DNA of 64,000 nt from positions 1,379,354 to 1,443,353 of the forward strand of contig CH002073.1 in the NCBI GenBank assembly GCA_000149265.1, read 5' to 3'. This document shows positions 35,801 through 47,800 of this stretch, piece by piece. Each line of letters starts with the position of its first letter. Position 1 is the first letter of the stretch. The translations under genes and the position numbers were made by a program. This DNA is from Ciona savignyi. Taxonomy: Eukaryota > Chordata > Ascidiacea > Phlebobranchia > Cionidae. The notes under the pieces were generated by a model, which saw nothing but the letters and a program-made list of their open reading frames with translations, searched no databases and was not told where the DNA came from.

Positions 35801-38800
35801 ATGATTCATATGTTCCTTTAATTAGGTATATCTTATTAATCAACCAGGTTCAGGCAATGTCCTTTAAGTGCCTTTCCCAAGGTCACAACCGACTAGCTAG
35901 CGAATGAATTTTTTCGACACACTAACACACCAAGAACCCAGTGGATTACTCAGTTCTACCAAATTGAATGAATGTGTAAATCATACGAAACACACTGCAA
36001 TAGCTCTAGTAACCGGACGATGGGCGTGAGGTGATCTGATGATTGCCCATGTATTAACCCCCTTCGCTAGCCAGTTGGTTGTGTCTTTGGGCAAGGTAGT
36101 TAATGGACATTGACTGAATGGTTAAATTACAAATAGGTTTTACAAAATTAAAGGGACGTGTGAATCATACACACCACAGTACAATAGCTCCAGTAACCTG
36201 ACGGTGGCGCGAGGTGATCTGACGATTGCCCGTGTGTTAACCCCCTTGGTTTTCCAATTCACAGGGAATAAACATGAATATCCATCCCTAAGCTAATCGA
36301 GCAAATTATGAGCATCCCTTTCTTGTTTAGAGTGCAAAGAACGGCTGGAGGAACTTGAAGAAGAATTCGCTGAACTAGAGGAGGAGACAGAGCAACTGAA
36401 GTCTGACCTCGACGCAAAAACTGGTGAATGCGAGGCATTTCGGAGCAAGTAAGGTTTAGACAAAAAATTGGATTAAATTTCTCTATGAAAATTGGATTAG
36501 ATTTCTGTATGAAAATTGGATTAAATTTTTGCATAAGAATTGAATAAAATTTCTGCATAAAAATTGGATTAAATTTCTCTATGAAAATTGGATTAAATTT
36601 CTGTATGAAAATTGGATTAAATTTTTGCATAAGAATTGAATAAAATTTATGCATAAAAATTGTATTAAATTTCTGCATAAAAATTGGATAAAATTTCAAA
36701 ATTAAAATTGGATTAAATTTCTGCATAAAAATTGGATTGAATTTCTGCATAAAAATTGAATTAAATTTCTGTATGAAAATTGTATTAAATTTCTGCATAA
36801 AACTTGAATAAAATTTTTGCATAAAAATTGGATTAAATATCTGCATAAAAATTGGATTAAATTTCAAAATTAAAATTGGATTAAATTTCTGCATAAAAAT
36901 TGGATTGAATTTCTGCATAAAAATTCAATTAAATTTCTGTATGAAAATTGTATTAAATTTCTGCATAAAACTTGGATAAAATTTTTGCATAAAAATTGGA
37001 TTAAATATCTGCATAAAAATTGGGTTAAATTTCAAAATTAAAATTGGATTAAATTTCTGCATAAAAATTGGATTAAATATCTGCATAAAAATTGGATTAA
37101 ATTTCAAAATTAAAATTGGATTAAATTTCTGCATAAAAATTGGATTGAATTTCTGCATAAAAATTGAATTAAATTTCTGTATGAAAATTGTATTAAATTT
37201 CTGCATAAAACTTGGATAAAATTTTTGCATAAAAATTGGATTAAATATCTGCATAAAAATTGGATTAAATTTCAAAATTAAAATTGGATTAAATTTCTGC
37301 ATAAAAATTGGATTGAATTTCTGCTTAAAAATTTGGATTAAATTTCTGCATAAAAACTTGATTAAATTTCTGCATAAAAATTAGATTAAATTTCTGCTTA
37401 AAAATTAGATTAAATTTCTGCATAAAAATTAGATTAAATTTCTGCATAAAAATTGAATTAAATTTCTGTAAAAAAGTTGTATTAAATTTTTGCATAACAA
37501 TTAAACTAATTAAATTTCTTCTTAAAATATGGATTAAATTTCTGCATAAAAATAAGAATAAATTTCTGCATAAAAAATAGACTAAATGTTTGCATAAAAA
37601 ATGGAAAAATACCTAAACTATTTTATGAGTTAGAAAATACAAGGGTGTTATCACACGGGCAATCGTAATATTACAAAGTGCTTAATGGGGAGTACCGGAG
37701 CTATTGCGATGTGTTGTGCATGATAAAGACTCTCAGTAGTAAAGCCCATTAATCACCTAGGCCGTTGATGCCTGTTAAGCGTATTACCCAAAGTAACGAT
37801 CAAATAGCTAGCGACTAGTTTCGATCCTAAAACCCTTCTGCAGAAACGCGATTTACTAACCCAGGGTGGCACCAAACTAGATAACCTTTGTTTTGGTGCC
37901 TTCTCGTTTTGCTGTAGTATCTTGCCAGTTTTTTTTGTTAATTGTTGGATTTTAAGTAAACGCCATATTTGTTTTAGTATATATATGACATGTATTTTCA
38001 AATTGTTGGTGGTAAACGCTGCAGCGAAAGAAATAAAAATTGTAAAAATTGTATTGTAATTGTAACCCACCAGTCCATTCGTCTAAACAAATACAACAAA
38101 ACCATCATTCCAGGTTAGCAGAGGAGAAAGAGATAAGCTCCAACTTGGCAGAAGAGGTCCAGGCAATGGAAGAGGAAAATGATAAGGCAAATGCGCGAAT
38201 AAAGGAACTAGAAGAGAAACTGTCGAGCCAAGAGAGCAATATTATGTCGCTGCGACTCATGGTTTATTATAAAGATGAGGTCAGCATGATTTAGTTAAGT
38301 TTTTTTTCTGTTTTTTAAAAACATTTAGCTGATTTTGTTTTACCAACATGGGGTTTTATATGTCTTCTGTTTTACTTTGAAGGCGTTAAAACACCCTTTT
38401 TTACCAACAGGTTTGTTAAAACCGTGTGTTTTTCTTACAAGGGTTAAAACACCTTTTTTTACACACAGGTTTATTATAACAGTGTGTTTTGCTTACACGG
38501 GATTAAAAGACCTTTTTTTTAATCACAAGAGGTTAAATGTCCCATAATTATGCCCACACGGGGTTTATACATCTTTGTTGTACCACAAGAGTAAACTTAA
38601 TTACTTTAGTCTGACCAATTAGCTCAGTGGGTTAGTGCGTCGTCTTGCAGCTGATGGGTCGTAGACTCGAAACTGGGCGCTAGCGAGTCGGTTGTTTCCT
38701 TGTGCAAAGCACAGACATTGCCTAAACCCAGCGAATTATTGGGTCTACTAAAATAAATGAATTTGTGAATCTTACACAACACACTGCAACAACTCTGGTA

Positions 38801-41800
38801 ACCCAATGGTGGGCGCGAGGTGATCTGACAATTGCCTGCGTGTTAACCCCTTGCGTTTCCCCATTCACGGGGATAAACATGAATATTCTATCCTTACCAC
38901 GTCCTCTTTTACCCCCAGGTAATAAGAAGATTAAAACAAGCTGCCATTGAATTGAAATCAAGTGAGCGCAGAACCCCGAAACGGCCCCCTACAAGCCCAG
39001 AGGAGGGGGCTAAGAGATCGTCGCAGAATGTTAGGGAACCCAAGAAAGAAGAGTCGAAGTCTGTGTCTAATAAGGAGTTGCCGGAAAAAGTAGAACCTCC
39101 TAAACGGGTGAGATGATTTGTGGGGGGTTAAATTGTTTGTGAGTGGGTTAAATGGTTTGTGGGTGAGTTAAAACTCGTCGCTAGCTAGTTGGTTGTGTCC
39201 TTGGGCACTTTACGGACATTGCCTGAACCTAGAAGATTAATGGGTTTTGCCACATTGACGGAACATGTGAATTCTACAACACACTACAATAGCTTCGGAA
39301 ACCCGACAATAGGCGCGAGGTGATCTTCAATGGGCGCGAGGTGGTTTTCCCATTCACAGGGATAAACATGAATATCCTATCCTATCCTAAAGGAGTGAAA
39401 AGTAATAATTTGTTTGCAAATATTCCTCCCTGTATGTTAGTCATATAGAAATACACTTTTTAGAACAAAGTTTCTACCCTTTTTAGGACGTAGTTTCGGA
39501 GCCCAAATTGGGCCAGAAAAAGAGCGAAATTCCCCCAGTTACTTCTGACGCAACTTCGAGAGTCACTACCGAAGTAAGCGCGGACGCACCACAAGAGGGG
39601 GTGGAAGAGCAGAAAGACGGTTCACCTGTGGCCGAAGTCGAGATTCCGAAACCTGAATCCGTTGAACCAAAAAGTCGACTGACTCAAGGTGAGGAATGAA
39701 TAGTAGGATAGGATATTCATGTTTATCCTTGTGAATGGGAAAACCAAGGGGGTTAACACACGAGCAATCGCCAGATCATCTCGCACCCACCATCGGGTTA
39801 ACGGAGCTATTGCAGTGTGTTGTATATGATAGACACATTCCTTCAATTTGGTAGAACATAATAATCCGCTGGGTTCAGGCAATGTCCGTTAAGTGCTGTG
39901 CCCAAAAAAACAACCCACTCGCGACCAGTTTTGAACATACAACTTTTAAAAAGGCATCGCACCAAACCGCCATACTAACTGGGCGTACTATTCATTTAAT
40001 CTCCATTGATGTTGGAGCTATTTTAGTGTGACTATAACTTGATATGACCTCTCTCATGTTTATTCCCGTAAATGGAAAAATGCGGAATAGTTACCACACA
40101 GGCAAGCGTCTGATTACCTCGCCCCCACTTTTGGGTTACTCAAGCTATTACAGTGTGCTATATTATTAAGACCGTATCAATCCCACAACGTTGATTTCCC
40201 AACCATCAGGATACTTATGACACATACATCCAGTCATTAATGCCAGATATGAGCATAAGTGGTCGCTAACTAATAAGTTTTGTCCTTGTGCAAAGCACTA
40301 AGCAATCCTACGTCGCCTTAGCCCAGAGAATTAATGGCTTATACAAAAACTGAAAGAACGTCACAAACACACTATAATAGCTTTAGTAACCCGGCAATAG
40401 ACGGCGATAACCAGACTATTGCCCCTATAATAACGCATTTTTTCCTATTTACAGTGATAAAACATGAATATCACACTTCCTGAATAACTTATCAGTTTAA
40501 ACTTAAAATTGTAATCAGCGAAAAAGCAGCCGCCCCCAAAACCGGAGACGAAAGTCTTCTTCAAGCCAGACGAGAGAAATGAATTGTTGGAAGAAAAAAT
40601 GCGAACCCAACAAGAAATCGCCGAAGCTTACAGCAAATTACATCAATTGAACCAACAGTTCCAAGTGAAGCTCAAAACCGCTGTTGATCAGGAGAAACAC
40701 AAATCTGTAAGTTTGATGGTCTTGTCCATCCTGGCGAGAGAGATTGCTTTGAAGATAACACGGTTATCGATAAATGACTAGCATGGACCATTTTTCGAAC
40801 CTATTGCAGTTTGTATAGGTTACTGCTGTTTTTGTTTGAACTCATTTATCTTATAGGTGTAGGCAACGCAAGTTTTCTTGGCCAAAGACACCAACTAGCC
40901 GATAGGCTAGTTTCGATTCTTTAATCTTTAAACTGAAAGCTATGTGCATTAGTGCATTGTCGCCTTTTAGCAAATAGGTTGTAGGCTCGAAACTGGACTC
41001 TAGCTAGTTGGTCGTGTTTTGGGAAAGGTTATTAACGAACATTACTTGAACTTGGTGGTTTGATTTGTTCACCAAATTGAAGAAAAGTCTCAATTATACA
41101 TATCTCCTGTAACCTGTTAGGCCGCTGGGTTCAGGCAATGGCCGTTAAGTGCCTTGCCCAAGGACACAATCAACAAGCTAGCGACCAGTTTCAAACCTGA
41201 AACCTTTCAGTTAAAGGTGTCGCACTAAACTGCCAAACTAACCGGCCGGACTAAATTATCCATTTGTTAACACTCCTTGAGTTTTCCCATTCACGGGAAT
41301 AAGCATGAGCATCCTATCCCATTGATTCTCTAGGTCCTTGAAAAAATGAAAAACGAGGAAGAGTTACAAAACCTTTGCTTTTCTGTCCGGGATGAAACAA
41401 TGAAAGTTCAGAAAGAAATGAAGACATTCAATGACAACATATCCAAGCAGCTGGAGCTTCTAATTGGATTCAAAGGTTTTGAATTGAACATGTGTGGTTG
41501 TGTTTTAGGATATTCGATATATATAAAGGGAAATCTCATTCTCAATTATACACAACACACTGCAATATCTTCTGTAGCCTGACGGTGGGCGCAAGGTAAT
41601 CTGACAATTATAGGATAGGATATTCATGTTTATCCCTATGAATGGAAAAATTAAGGGGGTTAACACACGAGCAATCGTCAGAATACTTTGCGCCACTGTC
41701 AATGGATTGTGCTGATTGTCGACTATTTTTTACAGGAAAGTTGTTTGACGAGTCTTCTCCGGCAAAGTTATTAAAACGTAGAAGGCGAACTACAGGCGGT

Positions 41801-44800
41801 TTGCTGTCCGTTGTGAACACTGAAAACGAAGGTGGAGTTGGGGTCCAAAAACCAGTCCCGCCCCTTGCTGGAGGTGGTATGTTGAATCAAGGGTTTATGG
41901 ACCCCAATATGGGCATGATGGGCGGTATGGGTGGTCCCATGGGGGGTTTTGGGGGCGAAATGATGATGATGGGTCCTGGTATGATCGGTCCTGGTATGAT
42001 GGGTCCCGGTATGATGGGTTCTGGGATGATGGACCCAAACATTAACAACGGGGAAAGCCAAAACGAAGAGGAAGAAATCGGAAAGGGGAATGTGGACTAT
42101 TGGAAAAACTTAAAATCGGCCCTTGGGGTAAAACCTCCGAAAAAAGAGGAAGACCCTCTACCAACTGAAACCCCAAAGAGGAACCCCTTGGTTGCACGGG
42201 TTTTGGCAGAAAAGCAGCGGAGGTTGAGTATCGTGACGAACCCAGCTCCGGATGTGAGTAGCGGAGGAGCTATGGGATCATTATCCTCCTCTTCTTCTGG
42301 ATGCAGCGATGGATTCAGGGATTACTTGGACATGGTTGATCCGGAGATGGCCGAGTTAATGAGGACTCTGAGACCATCGGCAGGGACATTGTCGGAGGAA
42401 CAGAAGAAAGAAAACTTGAGTCTCGATAGTTCGAATGAAATGGTTCGGAATCCTGATAATTTGCAAAGGTCAAACGATGTTGGTGAAAGACTTTCAGAAA
42501 AGGCTGAAGAATCGCATAATGAGAGTAAGAAAGATACCTCGATTTCTATTAGAGTTTCCGAAATTAAATCTGAAAACAGCGAAAATGCACCACCGACGGT
42601 GTCTGAAATCGAATCTGTAGAAGTTGAAAAAACCGAAGACGGAAAAATGTCGGGGTCACCAATTGTGGCCATAACGCCAGCGCCTAAACTTCGAGATGTA
42701 TTAATCGTTAGCGATGATGATAATGATGAAAGTCCTCCGCCAAGAGGTCCCCTGCTCACTGTAGTTGATCGGAGGATGGCTCGAATCGGGAATCGTAGAA
42801 GATCCTCCGTCATCCCGTTCCGAAATGTAATGCAGATCGCGCGTCGTCAGAGCATCCGGCCACCTCCGCCGCCAAAAGTCGTAAAATTTAAAGGGTTCTA
42901 CAACGAGTTCGGCAACCCGTTCCGTTCGAAGACCGAGCTTGAAAAAAAGAGGGATGCCTTGTCGCGGGAAGCGGCCGTTCGGAGGAGAAAAGAGCAGCTG
43001 GAAGAGCAAGAAAGAGAGAGACGAAGAGCGAGAAAAAAGGCGATTGCGGCAACAACAGGAATTGATGACGACCCGGTCAAACAAGCAGAGGTTTTCGTTA
43101 GGAATATCTCTCAACAGGTGAGGGTTTTGTGGTGGGTTTGATCAAGTTTAAATATTTTGTTTTTTTGTGCTTCATTGTTAAAATTATAAAAAGTCAGTGC
43201 CGATTAGTAATTATTGAACTGTGAAGACATTGGTAGAGTTTATTATTAACTAGTTTGTTATTATATTAGTAATTAAATGGGCAAGGCATTTAGCGGACAA
43301 TGCCTGAACCCAGTGGCTTGATGTGTTCTACTAAAGGAACTGCAATAGCTCCCGTAAACCGATAGCGGGCACGAGGTATTCCGACAATTGCCCGTGTGAT
43401 AATACCGCTTGCGTTTTCCGATTTATCTGAAAACCCATAAATATCATATTCTTCATATTTTTAAATCCGCAGGTAAACAACTTTTTTTCCGGGATGAACG
43501 ACAATCTAGTCGACGCCATTCAACGCAATAACAGCAAAATGGAAAGCAAAGTCTGGATCATTGAAAACGAGCTTCAGAAGGTTAGAATGTCCGCACAGGC
43601 TGAAATAGCCGCTGTAAAGGAAGAGAGAGATAAAAAAGCGAGTGAACTCAACAAAACGAAACGAATCTTGATGAGCGTTATCGGTGGAGCTGTAAGTATT
43701 TATTGGAATATATTCGTGTGTGTGTTAGGATGGAATATTCATTTATTATCTCCGGGTTAACTCGGCGTAGTTGTCATACGGCTAATCTTCAAGTTACCTT
43801 GGGATGACGCCTTACCGATACTCAAGAAAACGTTCTCATACATGTATTGGTCAGAATACCTTACGATTACGTAAGAAAACGTTCACAGGTTCAAAACGGG
43901 TCGCTAACTAGTCGGTTGTGTCCTTTGGCAAGGCACTTAACGGACCTTGCCTGAACCCAGCGGATTAATGGGTTCTACCAATCTAAAGGAACATCTTAAT
44001 CATACACAACACACTGAAATACAATAGCACCGGTAACTAATGGTGGGCGCGAATTGATCTGACGATTGCCGTGTGGTAAACCTCTTGTTTTTTTTCCATT
44101 CACGGGAATAAACATGAATATCCTATCTTATTTTCCCAAGGCGCGCACCCCTTCAACTGTTGGGAGCAGTTCCACAGTTGTTTCGCCGTATCAGATTATC
44201 AGTCGGTTGAAGCAAGCTGAAGCAGAATTGGATGAAACGCAAGAAAAACTTAATAAAGCCACCAAGAAACACGAAAGTAGCGCAGAAGAATACAGGTTGG
44301 GTTCTGGAATAGGATAGTTTATAACAGGTGTTTTTAGTTTTAGTGGATTGTTAGTGGGTTGGAGGTGATGTAAAGGACTACATACTAAATAGACCAGGGG
44401 TGGGCAACTTCTCTAGCCGGCGGGCCAGATGTGGGAAAATTAGTTCTTGGTGGGCCGGTTATTACATGAATAGTATTTAATATCTTGATTACAGGGTATG
44501 GTTAGATCTGGCCCACGGGTCGTATGCTGCCAGGCCTGGATTATATATTTATAGAATATTCACCTTTATGTCCATAATTGGGGAACACAAGGGGCATTAA
44601 CAAGCGAACAATCTTTAGATTACCACATCCATATGTTGTATACGTTCTTTCAATTTGGTAGAACCTATTAATCCATTGAGTTCAAGCAATGTTCGCTTAG
44701 TGCCTTGACCAAATACACAAACGACGGGCAAGTGACCAGTCTCGAATCTAAGTAAGAAATGTCCGGATAGCGTAGTCGACAGTAGCTTCGACCGTAAGGT

Positions 44801-47800
44801 AGCTGAAAGGTTATAGGATCAAAACCAACCACATGAAGCTAAATTGCCAAAACAGCCCGATTTAGTTTTTCATGGTATCAAGGAATTCCCCTAGGTTTAG
44901 TGGATAAGTTTCTGTTTTTACATATGTGGGTCATGTTATGTAACAATTCTTAAAATTTTAATCTGATTTGTAGACTCCTTGTTGGAGATGTCAGTGCGAT
45001 ATGGCATACCTGTCACAATCTTAATTCAGGAACATAACTTTGTTTTTAACGTAATTACCCTAAGTAAATGTTTTTTTTTTCCTTTTAATTGGCACATACT
45101 GTTTAATGGTCTAACATTTCACCAAATCTAAAAATAGTTAGAGCAGCCGTTTAAGTGCTATATGCCCCAAAAAGCTAATTTATTAGAAAAACAACTTTTG
45201 GATTTTAACGTCTCAGGGGAATTCCCCTAGATTCATTACCCAAAATTTTGATTTCTGCATATCTAGACCATGTTCTCTTACAAATGTCAAATTGTTTCTG
45301 CGATTCCATTACTACTTTTGGTAGATGTCGAGGCGACATGGCATGCTTGTCACAATCATGATTTGAGAACAAAATCCTATTTTTAAGATATTTCCCTATA
45401 GGTAATTTTTTTTATTTTTTCTAAGTGATAAATCAGTGACTAATGCACTTTCATTTTAGAAAATCTGATTCTAATTGTAACAGCCGTTCAAGCGCTATGC
45501 CCAAAAAAGTCAAATTTTTTAGAAAAAAATACCGTTTTGTTTTGTAACGACCCAGGGGAATTCCCCTGGATTTATCACCGCAAATTTGGGTTTTTGTATA
45601 TCTAGACCATGTTGTCTAACAAACACCAAAATTTCATTGCGATTCCATTTTTCCTTCTGGTAGATGTCGGGGCGACATGGCGTGCTTGTCACAATCATGA
45701 TTTGAGAACAAAATCTTATTGTTTAGGGTATTTCCCTAGGTAATTTTTTTATTTCTTTTAAGTGTTAAATCAGTTACTAATGCATTTACATTTTACCAAA
45801 TCTGATTCAAATTGGTGCTGTCGTTTAAGCGCTATGCCCAAAAAAGCTGTTTTTTTTAGAAAAAAATACCGCTTTGTTTTGTAACGTTTCAGGGGAATTC
45901 CCCTGGATTTATCACCCAAAATTTTGGTTTCTGTATATCTAGACCATGTTGTCTAACAAATACCAAAGTTTCATTTCGATTCCATTTTTCCTTCTGGTAG
46001 ATGTTGGGGCGACATGGCGTGCTTGTCACAATCATGATTTGAGAACAAAATCCTATTGTTTAGGGTATTTCCCTAGGTAATTTTTTTATTTATTCTTAGT
46101 GTTAAATCAGTTACTAATGCACTTACATTTCACCAAATCTTATTCAAATTGGTGCTGTCGTTTAAGCGCTATGCCCAAAAAAGTGAATTTTTTTAGAAAA
46201 AAAATCCGTTTTGGTTTTGTAACGTCGCCAGGGGAATTCCCCATGGTTTTATCTTCCCCAAATTTTGGTTTCTGTTCATCTAAGAACATGTTGTCTAACA
46301 TATGGCGAAGATCTCATTGCGATTCCGTTTTTCCTTCTGGTAGATGTCGGGGCGACATGGCGTGCTTGTCACAATCATGATTTGAGAACAAAATCTTATT
46401 GTTTAGGGTATTCCCTAGGTAATTTTTTTTATTTCTTTTAAGTGTTAAATCAGTTACTAATGCACTTACATTTTACCAAATTTGATTCAAATTGGTGCTG
46501 TCGTTTAAGCGCTATGCCCAAAAAAGCTAGTTTTTTAGAAAAAAATACCGCTTTGTTTTGTAACGTTCCAGGGGAATTCCCCTGGATTTATCATCCAAAA
46601 TTTTGGTTTCTGTATATCTAGACCATGTTGTCTAACAAATACCAAAGTTTCATTGCGATTCCATTTTTCCTTCTGGTAGATGTTGGGGCGACATGGCGTG
46701 CTTGTCACAATCATGATTTGAGAACAAAATCCTATTGTTTAGGGTATTTCCCTAGGTAATTTTTTTATTTCTTCTTAGTGTTAAATCAGTTACTAATGCA
46801 CTTACATTTCACCAAATCTTATTCAAATTGGTGCTGTCGTTTAAGCGCTATGCCCAAAAAAATAATTTTTTTAGAAAAAAAAACCGTTTTGGTTTTTAAC
46901 GTCCCAGGGGAATTCCCCAGGTTTTATCTCCCCAAATTTTGGTTTCTGTTCATCTAGAACATGTTGTCTAACATATGGCGAAGTCTCATTGCGATTCCGT
47001 TATTCGTTCTTGTAGATGTCGGGGCGACATGCCATGCCTGTCAAGCGTTTGACGAAAAAAAAAAAAAAAAAGAAAAAAAAAACGGACAAAAACAATATGT
47101 GTCCCATTTTTTCAAATGGGACCCATAAATATTACATATATATTCCACCCTGGTTATAATTACAACATTCCCATTTTAGGCAAAAGTCATTTATTCTTGA
47201 GCATCAAATCCAGAAGAGTGAGTCATCAAAATTGAGGGCGGAGCAAAAAATGCGTCAGCAAAAAGCTGAAGCCGATTTTTTAAAGGTTCAACTTCATGAG
47301 TTAAAAGTAGGGGAGACGCAAAGACTCTTGCTAAGCCTGAAAGATCACCGGATTAATTTTGAAACGATTACCAGTTGCGAAGAAATAGAAGAAAACATGA
47401 AAAATGTAATTTTTAAGTATATTTTAACTGTAACTTTTTAACCCATTTTCTTTCCAGTGAAGAAGGTTATCACAAATAATTTTCGATTTTTACGTGTTTT
47501 CCGTATTGAGGGTATAAACATGAATATCCTATCCTAACATTAGATCTTTTCCGGCCGAATAGCAAGATGGGTTGGTGCTTTGCGTTTTAGTCGAAAAGTT
47601 GCGGGGTCATAACTGGTCACTAGCTAGTTTATTGTGTTCTTGGCAAGGCATTAATAGACATTGTCTAAACACAGTGGATTAATGGTATTTAATAAAACTA
47701 AGAGAACGCCTTAAACATATGCAACATGCACCAATAGCTTCCATATCCTGACGGTGGTCGCGAGGTAAGCTGACGATTACTTGTGTGAGCACGCCGCTTG

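Larger units (their letters stand above)
33498..38279 (+). other. Exons 8-11: main coiled coil
   Basis: About 170 residues of uninterrupted Glu/Lys/Leu heptad-like sequence, such as ECKERLEELEEEFAELEEET and NDKANARIKELEEKLSSQES. Introns between these short exons hold a 71-bp tandem array, SINEs and a 24-bp minisatellite. Confidence 0.82.
38919..41475 (+). other. Exons 12-15: basic linker and second coiled coil
   Basis: Exons 12-13 encode a low-complexity Lys/Glu/Pro/Ser linker (ERRTPKRPPTSPEEGAKRSS), probably disordered. Exons 14-15 return to coiled coil (LLEEKMRTQQEIAEAYSKLH). All phases are consistent. Confidence 0.8.

Noticed and set aside
41642..41735. Longer start for exon 16
   Set aside because: The upstream open frame is an antisense SINE plus intron. 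The acceptor at 41735 joins exon 15 in phase.
41771..42061. Minus-strand frame rich in Thr and His
   Set aside because: It is the complement of the Met/Gly repeat in exon 16, not a gene.
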